Source: Virgisporangium ochraceum
Lineage (GTDB): Bacteria > Actinomycetota > Actinomycetes > Mycobacteriales > Micromonosporaceae
Assembly (NCBI RefSeq): GCF_016863655.1
Contig: NZ_BOPH01000043.1
Coordinates: 62,001-126,000, forward strand
Direction of reading: 5' to 3'
DNA length: 64,000 bases
The notes beneath the pieces were generated by a model. The model had not been told where the DNA came from. It did not search any database and saw only the letters and a program-made list of their open reading frames with translations. Positions 49,599 to 59,016 of this stretch are shown one piece after another. The stretch's first letter is position 1, and the number at the start of each line of letters is the position of its first letter. The translations under genes and the position numbers were made by a program.

Positions 49599-49617
49599 CT
49601 GTGCTGGAGGTTCGGCC

Positions 49618-50343
49618 ATGAACTCCGCCGTCGAGGTGCGCGACCTCGTCGTCCACCGTGGGGCCAACCGGGTCCTGAACGGTCTGACCTGCGCCATCGA
49701 GGCCGGGTCGGTCACCGGCCTGCTCGGCCCGAGCGGCAGCGGCAAGACCACGCTGCTGCGCAGCATCGTGGGTGTCCAGAAGATCCGCTCGGGCGAGGTG
49801 CGGGTGTTCGGTGAGCCCGCCGGCTCGCCACCGCTGCGGCGCCGCATCGGGTACCTGACCCAGGCGCCCAGCGTCTACGCCGACCTCACCGTGCGGGAGA
49901 ACGCCCGCTACTTCGCGAGCCTGTTCGGCGTCTCCTCCGGCGAAGCCGACCGCTCGGTCTCCGACGTGGGGCTCGCCTCCGCCGCGGGTCAGCTCGTCGG
50001 CACGCTCTCCGGCGGCCAGCGGGCCCGTGCGTCGCTGGCGTGCGCCATGGTGAGCCACCCCGACCTGCTGGTGCTCGACGAACCGACCGTCGGGCAGGAC
50101 CCCGTGCTGCGCAACGAACTGTGGGACCAGTTCCGCGGTCTCGCCGCCGCCGGCACCACGATCATCGTGTCGAGCCACGTCATGGACGAGGCCGGCCGCT
50201 GCGACCGTCTCCTCCTGATCCGCGCCGGTGACCTGATCGCCGACGACACCCCGGCCGCCGTGCGGACCGCCGCCGGCACCGACGACCTCGACGAGGCGTT
50301 CCTGCGCCTCGTGCTCGCCCGCGAAGAACAGAAGGTCGCGTGA
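49618..50343 (+). CDS. ABC transporter ATP-binding protein (drug-exporter type)
   Basis: 241 residues from ATG 49618, with GGAGG 8 bases upstream; an in-frame upstream ATG at 49594 is less likely. Walker A 'GLLGPSGSGKTTLLRSIVGV', Q-loop 'IGYLTQAPSVYADLTV', signature 'TLSGGQRARASLACAM', Walker B 'DLLVLDEPTVGQDPVLRNEL' and H-loop 'IVSSHVMDEAGRCDRLLLIR'. This matches the DrrA/NodI-like ATPases of ABC-2 exporters. The permease gene follows with overlapping codons, and a TetR gene comes third. Substrate unknown, probably a drug or lipid. Confidence 0.95.
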   Translation: MNSAVEVRDLVVHRGANRVLNGLTCAIEAGSVTGLLGPSGSGKTTLLRSIVGVQKIRSGEVRVFGEPAGSPPLRRRIGYLTQAPSVYADLTVRENARYFASLFGVSSGEADRSVSDVGLASAAGQLVGTLSGGQRARASLACAMVSHPDLLVLDEPTVGQDPVLRNELWDQFRGLAAAGTTIIVSSHVMDEAGRCDRLLLIRAGDLIADDTPAAVRTAAGTDDLDEAFLRLVLAREEQKVA

Positions 50344-51080
50344 TGTCACCCCGGCTCACCCTGGCCACGACCGGCCGCATCCTGCGGCAGCTCCGGCACG
50401 ACCGGCGCACCATCGCCATGATCATCGTGGTGCCGAGCGTGCTGCTCACGCTGCTCAAGTACCTGTTCGAGGACCAGCCGCTGGTCTTCGACCGGATCGG
50501 GCTGACCATGCTCGGCGTGTTCCCGATGGTCATCATGTTCCTGCTCACCAGCGTGGCGATGCTGCGCGAACGCACCAGCGGCACCCTGGAGCGTCTGCTC
50601 ACGACCCCCATCGCCAAGGCCGACATCCTCTTCGGCTACGGCCTGGCGTTCGCCGTGGCGGCGGCCGTGCAGGCGGCGATCGTCTCGCTGCTGTCCTACA
50701 CGTTGCTCGGTCTCGACACGCTCGGCGACCAGTGGCTGGTGGTGGTGCTGGCGATCGCCAACGCCGTACTCGGGGTCGCGTTGGGGCTGTTCTTCAGCGC
50801 GTTCGCGAACTCGGAGTTCCAGGCCGTGCAGTTCATGCCCGCGGTCATCCTGCCCCAGGTGCTGCTCTGCGGCCTGTTCACCGCCCGCGAGCAGATGGCT
50901 GGCTGGCTCCAGGCGATCAGCGACGTGCTACCGATGACGTACGCCGTGGAAGCCTTGACGGAGGTGGGCGCGCACCCGGACCCGACCGGCACGATGTGGA
51001 GGGACCTGACCATCATCGTCGGATGCGTGGTGGTCGCCCTCCTGGCCGGCGCGGCCACCCTGCGCCGCCGCACCACCTGA
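50343..51080 (+). CDS. ABC-2 type transporter permease
   Basis: 245 residues from ATG 50343, whose A is the last base of the preceding stop (TGATG); GTG 50340 is an alternative. Six membrane helices: 'RTIAMIIVVPSVLLTLLKYL', 'GVFPMVIMFLLTSVAMLRER', a loop with the family 'RTSGTLERLLTTPI', 'YGLAFAVAAAVQAAIVSLLS', 'VVLAIANAVLGVALGLFFSA', 'FMPAVILPQVLLCGLFTARE' and a last one before 'TLRRRTT'. It forms the channel of the exporter with the ATPase encoded just upstream. Confidence 0.93.
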   Translation: MSPRLTLATTGRILRQLRHDRRTIAMIIVVPSVLLTLLKYLFEDQPLVFDRIGLTMLGVFPMVIMFLLTSVAMLRERTSGTLERLLTTPIAKADILFGYGLAFAVAAAVQAAIVSLLSYTLLGLDTLGDQWLVVVLAIANAVLGVALGLFFSAFANSEFQAVQFMPAVILPQVLLCGLFTAREQMAGWLQAISDVLPMTYAVEALTEVGAHPDPTGTMWRDLTIIVGCVVVALLAGAATLRRRTT

Positions 51081-51087
51081 CGGCGGG

Positions 51088-51148
51088 CACCACCCGGCGC
51101 GGCCCGTCCGCACCGGCGCACCACCCGGCGCGCCCGTCCGCGCCGGTG
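51088..51148. repeat. Approximately 30-bp GC-rich tandem repeat
   Basis: Two nearly identical units, 31 bp at 51088-51118 and 30 bp at 51119-51148, begin CACCACCCGGCGCG; a third degraded unit follows. They fill the gap between the permease and TetR genes. Confidence 0.7.
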
Positions 51149-51209
51149 CACGACCCGGCCGGCGCCGCCCCCGCGGCGCCGGCGCACCACCGACCGAGGA
51201 GGAACCCCG

Positions 51210-51806
51210 TTGGCCCGCACCGGACGGCGACCCGGCCGCCAGGACACCCGCGAGGCGATCCTGGCGGCCGCCCGCACCGCCTTCGCGGAGAAGGGCTTCG
51301 ACGGCGCCTCGATCAGGCACATCGCCGGCGCCGCCGGGGTCGACCCCGCCCTGGTGCACCACTACTTCGGGACCAAGGACCAGCTGTTCGTCGCCGCGAT
51401 GGACTTTCCCATCGACCCGGCGAAGCTCCTGCCCCAGGTGGCGGCCGGCGGCATCGACGGGCTGGGCGAGCGGCTGGTCCGCATGTTCCTCACGGTCTGG
51501 GACGGGCCGCTGAACTCCGTCGGCGTGGCGCTGGTGCGCAGCGCGACCCGCAGCGACCTGGCCGCCCGCCTGCTCCGCGAGTTCCTGACCACCCAGGTGA
51601 TCCGGCGTGTCCTCGACAACGTCACGGTCGACCCGGCCGAGGTACCCACCCGCGGCAGCCTGGTGGCCAGCCAGATGATCGGACTGGCGATGATGCGCTA
51701 CGTGATCAAGCTGGAACCCCTGGCCAGCGCCGACCCGGACGTCGTGGTGGCCGCCGTCGCACCCACGATCCAGCGCTACCTGGAGCAACCCCTCAAGACG
51801 TTCTGA
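51210..51806 (+). CDS. TetR/AcrR family transcriptional regulator
   Basis: 198 residues. The start is TTG at 51210, backed by a strong ribosome binding site (GAGGAGG, 7 bases upstream); no ATG or GTG fits as well. N-terminal helix-turn-helix 'DTREAILAAARTAFAEKGFD', 'GASIRHIAGAAGVDPALVHH', 'YFGTKDQLFVAAMDFPIDPA'; the C-terminal domain is the type with 'RGSLVASQMIGLAMMRYVIK' seen next to ABC exporters. It is the third gene of the ABC-2 exporter operon and the likely repressor acting at the palindrome 49577-49588. Confidence 0.95.
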   Translation: MARTGRRPGRQDTREAILAAARTAFAEKGFDGASIRHIAGAAGVDPALVHHYFGTKDQLFVAAMDFPIDPAKLLPQVAAGGIDGLGERLVRMFLTVWDGPLNSVGVALVRSATRSDLAARLLREFLTTQVIRRVLDNVTVDPAEVPTRGSLVASQMIGLAMMRYVIKLEPLASADPDVVVAAVAPTIQRYLEQPLKTF

Positions 51807-51886
51807 CGCGCGGTCTCCGAGGCTGTACGGAAATGTGACAATTCCGCTGCCGTGTCGAGTGGCACGGCTGGGGCATTCTGGACGCC

Positions 51887-52576
51887 ATGGCCTATCAGAA
51901 CGGGTCCTGGCCCGGTCACCCGCAACGGTACGGACCGGCACAGCCGGCCACCCGCGGCTACCCGGCCACCCAGAACCACCCGGCCACCCAGAACCACCCG
52001 GCGTATCCGGGCACGCAGAACTACCCGGCCTATCCGGGGTACCCGGGCCAGCCGCCGACCCAGTCCTGGCCCGAGGGCGGGTCCTGGCCGAGCGAGCCAC
52101 CGGGTCCCGGCCAACCACCGGACTACTACGGCCCGCCGCCGCCCCCGCCGCCCGGATACGGGATGCGCGGGGCGCCCGCCGGGGTGCACATCGTCGCGAT
52201 CATGCAGTACGTCACCGGCGTCGTGCTGCTGCTCACCGCCGGCGTGATCGGCGTGATCACGTTCAACGACGGGCGCGTCGGCGGCTCCGAGGTACCGGAG
52301 AGCATCCGTGGCGCGGTCACCGGCTTCGGCCTCGCGATCGCCGCGTTCTGCCTGGTGGCCGGGTTCATCGCGCTGTCGATCGGCCGCCGCATCCACCGCG
52401 GCCGGCGCGGCGCCCGGATCCTCGTGATCGTGCTCAGCGCCGTGAGCCTGGGCATCAACGTGTACACGCTGGTCACCCAGGGTGTCGCCGACCCGCTGTC
52501 GGGGCTCGTGCTGCCGACGATCTACCTCGTGCTCCTGAACACCACCCCGGTGCGGGCGTACTTCCGCAGGTACTAG
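51887..52576 (+). CDS. Membrane protein with Pro/Tyr-rich N-terminal repeats
   Basis: 229 residues. The first 95 are low complexity, with repeated 'YPATQNHP' and 'YPGTQNYPAYPGYPGQ' units and a run of seven prolines. Then come four hydrophobic helices: 'VHIVAIMQYVTGVVLLLTAG', 'GFGLAIAAFCLVAGFIALSI', 'RGARILVIVLSAVSLGINVY' and 'SGLVLPTIYLVLLNTTPVRA'. Such proline-rich heads on small multi-pass proteins are common in actinomycetes; no function is assigned. The 3' end overlaps the convergent ABC transporter gene by 4 bp. Confidence 0.85.
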   Translation: MAYQNGSWPGHPQRYGPAQPATRGYPATQNHPATQNHPAYPGTQNYPAYPGYPGQPPTQSWPEGGSWPSEPPGPGQPPDYYGPPPPPPPGYGMRGAPAGVHIVAIMQYVTGVVLLLTAGVIGVITFNDGRVGGSEVPESIRGAVTGFGLAIAAFCLVAGFIALSIGRRIHRGRRGARILVIVLSAVSLGINVYTLVTQGVADPLSGLVLPTIYLVLLNTTPVRAYFRRY

Positions 52577-54381
52577 GCCGGTTGCTGCTCGCGGGTCTGG
52601 TCGAGCCACGACGCGAACAGCTTGGCGTAGATGGAGTCGGCCTGGGCGACCAGCGTCGCGTGGGGACCGCGCTGCACGACCACGCCCTTGTCGAACACGA
52701 TCACGTCGTCGGCGGCCTGCGCCGTGGAGAGCCGGTGGGCGATCGCGATCGTGGTGCGGCCGCGGGTCACCGCGTCGAGCGTGCGTTGCAGGCGCACCTC
52801 GGTGGCCGGGTCGACGGCGCTGGTCGCCTCGTCGAGCACCAGCAGGTCGGGGTCGGCCACGTACGCGCGGGCCAGCGCGACCAGCTGCCGCTCGCCGACG
52901 CTCAGCGCCTCGCCGCGCTCGCCGACCGGCGTCTCCAGCCCGGCCGGCAGCCCCTCGACCCAGTCGGCGAGACCCAGCTCGGTGAACGCCAGGTCGAGGT
53001 CCTCGTCGGACAGGTCGGGCTTCGCGAACCGCACGTTGGCGGCCACGGTCGTGTCGAACAGGAACCCGTCCTGCGGAACCATGACCACCCGCCGGCGCAG
53101 CGACTCGAACCGCACGTCGGTGAGCGGCACGCCCGACAGCGTCACCGCCCCGGCGGTCGGGTCCATGAGCCGGGTGAGCAGCTTCGCGAACGTCGTCTTG
53201 CCGCTGCCGGTCTCGCCGACGACCGCGACCCGGGTCTGCGCCCCGATCGCCAGGTCGACATCGTGCAGCACCCGCGGCCCACCCGGATAGGCGAAGTCGA
53301 CGTGCTCGAACGCCACCGACAGCGGTCCCGCGGGCAGCTCCCGCCCGGCGGTGCCGGGATCGGCGACGTCGGGCTCGACGTCGCTGATGTCGAGCACCCG
53401 CCGCCAGCCCGCGATCGCGTTCTGGGCCTCGTTGAGCATCTCGGTGGCGACCTGGACCGGCTGGATGAACAGCGTCACCAGGAACAGGAACGCGGTGACC
53501 TCGCCGACCGTGAGGTGCCCGTCCACCCCCAACCGGAGCCCCAGGAGCACGACGCCGACGAGCGCCAGCCCCGCCGTGAGCTCGGCCGCCGAGAAGCTCG
53601 CGACCGTGGTGCGCATCGCCTTGAACTGTGCCGCCCGGTTGCGCTCGATCGCCTCGTCGAGCCGCTTCTCGGTGCGCTCGGCCACGCCATAGGCGCGGAT
53701 CACGTCGGCGCCGACCACGCTCTCCCCCACCGCGGCGAGCATCGACCCGACGTGCTGGCGCACGATCGTGTAGGCGCGGGCCAGCTTGCGTTGGAACACG
53801 CGGCTGATGAACACCATCGGGAGAAAAGCCACGTAGACGACGAGCGTGAGCTGCCACGAGTACGTCGCCATCACGATCGTGGTGACCGTCAGCTGCCCGA
53901 AGCTGATCAGCAGGATGATGCCGCCGAACTGCAGGAACTGGCTGATCTGGTCGACGTCGGTGGTCACCCGCGACACCAGCGACCCGCGCCGCTCGGCCTG
54001 CTGGTGCAGCGTCGACAGGTCGTGGATGTGCCGGAACGTGCGCACCCGCACGTCGGCGAGCGCCGTCTCGCTGACCGTGAACAGCCGTACGTTCATGAGG
54101 AACGTGCACGACATCGTGACCAGCAGCACGCCGAGCGTCACCGCGACCACCACCGCGACCGCACCGGGGTCGGGCCCGCCCGGCGCGCGCAGCCCACGGT
54201 CGATGCCCTGCTGCACGGCGACCGGCGTCACGACCCGGCCGGCCGTGGCGACCAGGGCCAGCGCCAGCGTCCCGGCGAGCCCGGTGCGCAGCTCCGGCGA
54301 CATGGCCAGGCCGCGCCGCAGCGTCCTCCACGTACCTTCCGGCTGTTTCTCAGGGTGTTTGTCAGGTTGTTTGTCAGGCAT
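52573..54381 (-). CDS. ABC exporter subunit with intact catalytic residues, degenerate signature
   Basis: 602 residues. The N-terminus is repetitive ('DKQPDKHPEKQPEG'), followed by a six-helix membrane domain and an ATPase: Walker A 'VAVVGETGSGKTTFAKLLTR', Q-loop 'VMVPQDGFLFDTTVAANVRF', signature changed to 'LSVGERQ', Walker B 'LLVLDEATSAVDPATEVRLQ' and H-loop 'TIAIAHRLSTAQ'. Catalytic Glu and His are intact. With the partner upstream, whose own Walker B and H-loop are degenerate, it forms a typical asymmetric heterodimeric exporter (TM287/288 or BmrCD type), probably for drugs or lipids. Overlaps the upstream gene by 8 bp. Confidence 0.95.
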   Translation of the reverse strand: MPDKQPDKHPEKQPEGTWRTLRRGLAMSPELRTGLAGTLALALVATAGRVVTPVAVQQGIDRGLRAPGGPDPGAVAVVVAVTLGVLLVTMSCTFLMNVRLFTVSETALADVRVRTFRHIHDLSTLHQQAERRGSLVSRVTTDVDQISQFLQFGGIILLISFGQLTVTTIVMATYSWQLTLVVYVAFLPMVFISRVFQRKLARAYTIVRQHVGSMLAAVGESVVGADVIRAYGVAERTEKRLDEAIERNRAAQFKAMRTTVASFSAAELTAGLALVGVVLLGLRLGVDGHLTVGEVTAFLFLVTLFIQPVQVATEMLNEAQNAIAGWRRVLDISDVEPDVADPGTAGRELPAGPLSVAFEHVDFAYPGGPRVLHDVDLAIGAQTRVAVVGETGSGKTTFAKLLTRLMDPTAGAVTLSGVPLTDVRFESLRRRVVMVPQDGFLFDTTVAANVRFAKPDLSDEDLDLAFTELGLADWVEGLPAGLETPVGERGEALSVGERQLVALARAYVADPDLLVLDEATSAVDPATEVRLQRTLDAVTRGRTTIAIAHRLSTAQAADDVIVFDKGVVVQRGPHATLVAQADSIYAKLFASWLDQTREQQPA

Positions 54382-56170
54382 AGGCCTGTTCCCGTTCCCG
54401 CTCGGCGTCGGCCTGCTCGTAGGCGGTGACCAGGTTGGCGTACCCCGGCACCGTGGCCAGCAGCTCCAGGTGCTTCCCGCGCGCCACCACCCGCCCGTGC
54501 TCCAGGTAGACCACCTCGTCGGCCAGCGCGATCGTCGCCCGTCGGTAGGCCACCACGAGGATGCTCGCGCCGGCGTCGCGGCCGCGCAGCGCGGCCAGGA
54601 TCGCCGCCTCCACGCGCGGGTCGACGGCGCTCGTCGCGTCGTCGAGCACCAGCAGTCGTGGACGGCCGGCCAGCGCCCGGGCCAGCGTCAACCGCTGCCG
54701 CTGCCCGCCGGACAGCGACGTGCCGCGCTCGCCGACCTCGGTGTCGAGGCCGTTGGGCAGCGCCTCGATGAACCCGTCGGCCTGCGCCTGCCGCAGGGCC
54801 CGCCACACCTCGTCGTCGTCGACGCCCTCGCGTCCCAACGCGACGTTGCCGCGGACCGAGTCGTCGAAGACGAACGGGATCTGCGGAACCAGCGCGACCG
54901 TGCCGGCGACCGCCGCGTGGCTGAGCCCGGTGAGGTCGGTGCCGTCGAGCCGCACCTGGCCCGACGTCGGGTCGACCAGCCGGGCGGTGAGCGCGGCGAT
55001 CGTCGACTTGCCGCTGCCGGTGGGCCCGACCAGCGCCACCGTGCGCCCGGCCGGCACCTCGAACGTGACCCCGTGGAGCACCTCCGGACCCTCGGAGTAC
55101 CGGAAGCTCACGTCGTCGAAGCAGACGGCGGCCGGCCGGTCGCGGGCTTCGAGGGTCCCCGTGCCGTAGGTCATGTCGCCGGTGGCCGCGAGGACGCCGG
55201 CGACGCGCTCCCACCCGACCACGCTGCGCGGCAGCTCACCGAGCACCCAGCCGATCGCGCGGACCGGGAACGCCATCACCGTGAACAGGAACGCGACGCT
55301 GACCACGTTCTCGACCGTGGTGGCGCCGTGCGACAGGCGCACCGCGCCCACCAGGAGCACCGCGAGCGTGCCCATCGTCGGCAGCGCCTCGAGCATCGGG
55401 TCGAACATGCCCCGTACCCGGCCCACCCGGATCAGCGCGTCGCGCAGGTCGGCGGTGCGGCCGGAGAACCGCTCGGTCTCGGTCGCCTCGCGTCCCATCG
55501 TCTTGACCACCAACGCGCCGTCGAAGCTCTCGTGCGCGATGCCGCTGACCTCGGCGCGCAGCCGCTGTGCGGCCGCGGCCCGCGGCGCCATGCGCCGCGA
55601 GTAGACGACGTTGACCGCCAGCAGCGCCGGGAACACCGTGAGCCCGACCAGGGCGAGCACCCAGTCGGTGGCGAACAGCGCCGCCATCGCCACCACCAGC
55701 ATGACGACCGTGCCGACCGCGAACGGGAACGGCGCGATCGGGTACCACGCCGACTCCACGTCGGAGTTCGCGTTCGACAGCAGCTGACCGGTCGGGTGGC
55801 GGTGGTGCCACGACAGGGGCAGCGCCAGGTAGCGGCGGGTCACCTCGCGCCGGTACCGCGCCTGGAGGCGGTACTGCATGGCGCCGGCGCCCAGCCTGCG
55901 TCCCCACAGCCCCGCGACCTTGCCCACCGACAGCGCGAGGATCGACGCGGCCCCGCCCACGACGGCCGCCCGGGTGGTGTCACCACCCTCGATGGCCGGA
56001 ACCACGACCCGCCCGATGACCGCACCGAGGACGAACGCCGTGGCGATCGTCAGAATCGCGAACAGGACGCTGCCGGCGGCGGCGATCGTGAACATCCAGG
56101 GTTCTTTGCGGATGGCCAGCCCCAGGATGCGGATGCCCCGGCCGAGTACCCGTTCGTCCTCCACCTGCAC
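54374..56170 (-). CDS. ABC exporter subunit with degenerate catalytic site
   Basis: 598 residues. Six-helix membrane domain, then ATPase with Walker A 'VALVGPTGSGKSTIAALTAR', signature intact 'SLSGGQRQRLTLARAL', but Walker B 'LLVLDDATSAVDPRVEAAIL' (Asp for the catalytic Glu) and H-loop 'ILVVAYRRATIAL' (Tyr for His). These are the hallmarks of the non-hydrolysing half of heterodimeric exporters; its LSGGQ completes the active site of the partner. The start at 56170 is divergent from the TIGR03085-type gene. It is the first gene of a two-gene operon. Confidence 0.95.
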   Translation of the reverse strand: MQVEDERVLGRGIRILGLAIRKEPWMFTIAAAGSVLFAILTIATAFVLGAVIGRVVVPAIEGGDTTRAAVVGGAASILALSVGKVAGLWGRRLGAGAMQYRLQARYRREVTRRYLALPLSWHHRHPTGQLLSNANSDVESAWYPIAPFPFAVGTVVMLVVAMAALFATDWVLALVGLTVFPALLAVNVVYSRRMAPRAAAAQRLRAEVSGIAHESFDGALVVKTMGREATETERFSGRTADLRDALIRVGRVRGMFDPMLEALPTMGTLAVLLVGAVRLSHGATTVENVVSVAFLFTVMAFPVRAIGWVLGELPRSVVGWERVAGVLAATGDMTYGTGTLEARDRPAAVCFDDVSFRYSEGPEVLHGVTFEVPAGRTVALVGPTGSGKSTIAALTARLVDPTSGQVRLDGTDLTGLSHAAVAGTVALVPQIPFVFDDSVRGNVALGREGVDDDEVWRALRQAQADGFIEALPNGLDTEVGERGTSLSGGQRQRLTLARALAGRPRLLVLDDATSAVDPRVEAAILAALRGRDAGASILVVAYRRATIALADEVVYLEHGRVVARGKHLELLATVPGYANLVTAYEQADAEREREQAYA

Positions 56171-56274
56171 CCCTTCACGTAAGCCCGGGAACGACTATCC
56201 ATCCTTACCGGGACGTCCGCACACCGCACCCGCATATCGACTGTGTCGGCCATCACAGCGATAAGGTGCACGTC

Positions 56275-56904
56275 GTGACGCGTTACGCGAAGGCCGAGCG
56301 GGCCGCCCTTGCCGACACCTTCACGGCGGTGGGGCCCGACGCACCCACGCTGTGCACCGGCTGGGCGGCTCGCGACCTGCTCGCCCACCTCCTCCTCCGG
56401 GAACGCCACCCGATCGGCGCCACCGGCATCCTGATCAAGCCCCTGAACGCCTACACCCAGCGCCGCCAGCAGGCAATCGCCCGGCGCGACTACGCCGGCC
56501 TGGTCTCCCAGCTGCGCAGGCCGCCGGTGTGGAGCCCGGTCAGCAACCCGCTGACGGACGAGCTGGCCAACACGTTGGAGATGTACGTCCACCACGAGGA
56601 CGTGCGGCGGGCCCAGCCGAACTGGCGGCCCCGCGCGATCGACCCCGGCCTGGAGAAGGCCCTCTGGGACACCGTCCGGCGGACCAGCCGGCTGGCGCTA
56701 CGCAGGTTCCGGGCCGCGATCGTCATCGAGGCGCCCGACTTCGGCCGGGTGTCGGCCGGTGCCGGCGGACCGGAGGTGTCTCTGCGCGGACGGCCGGGGG
56801 AACTGGCCATGTTCCTGACGGGGCGCCAGCAGGCCGCCGATGTAGCGTTGACCGGCCCGGACGAGCTGGTCGAGCGGCTCCGCAACGCCCACCTCGGCCT
56901 CTGA
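56275..56904 (+). CDS. TIGR03085-like metal-binding protein (maleylpyruvate isomerase superfamily)
   Basis: 209 residues from GTG 56275, the start that gives the family N-terminus 'TRYAKAERAALADTFTAVGP'. Further pieces: 'PTLCTGWAARDLLAHLLLRE' with the first metal His, and 'LANTLEMYVHHEDVRRAQPN' with the other ligands, 'VIEAPDFGRVSAGAGGPEVS' and 'GELAMFLTGRQQAADVALTG'. Function not established; the DinB-like fold implies metal and thiol chemistry. It is the third member of this superfamily in the window. Confidence 0.92.
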   Translation: MTRYAKAERAALADTFTAVGPDAPTLCTGWAARDLLAHLLLRERHPIGATGILIKPLNAYTQRRQQAIARRDYAGLVSQLRRPPVWSPVSNPLTDELANTLEMYVHHEDVRRAQPNWRPRAIDPGLEKALWDTVRRTSRLALRRFRAAIVIEAPDFGRVSAGAGGPEVSLRGRPGELAMFLTGRQQAADVALTGPDELVERLRNAHLGL

Positions 56905-57006
56905 GGAGACCGGGTCTGGTCGAAGGGCGGGCGCAACACTACTCTTCGGTACAACCCCTCACCGTGACGCCGGTCACGTGGTTTTCGTGCGCGGAGGCCC
57001 CCCGAT

Positions 57007-58812
<1,806 letters not shown>

Positions 58813-59016
58813 CCCCGCTTTCGGATAAACGACGCTCTATCCTGTGCGGTTCGGGCCACCGAACCCACACTGGATAGAGCGTCGTTTATGCAAGGGCCGG
58901 GCCACGCGGGGCACTGCAGTCAGCGGCGTCACGGGCACGGCTCCGGGGAGCCGTTCATGATCGCTGTTGATCATCCTGGAACATCGGGTCGTTGAATCCG
59001 ACCTCACCGGAAGACG
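58813..59016. other. Intergenic region with long palindrome
   Basis: About 200 bp between the convergent acyl-CoA synthetase and MocR genes. It contains the element at 58825-58889; the remaining 127 bp hold no other clear structure or reading frame with protein-like composition. Confidence 0.6.
58825..58889. repeat. Palindromic element with 18-bp perfect arms
   Basis: Left arm 58825-58842 and right arm 58872-58889 are perfect inverted copies; arm core ACGACGCTCTATCC. Within the spacer a second stem GGTTCG / CGAACC (58848-58853, 58860-58865) surrounds a 6-base loop, giving one long interrupted hairpin of 65 bases. It lies 12 bases after the acyl-CoA synthetase stop and may terminate transcription. 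The AT-rich arms differ from the surrounding composition, which suggests a mobile or dispersed repeat. Confidence 0.75.

Noticed and set aside
51081..51209. Small gene between the permease and TetR genes
   Set aside because: The sequence is a GC-rich tandem repeat ending in the TetR ribosome binding site; no frame has protein-like composition.
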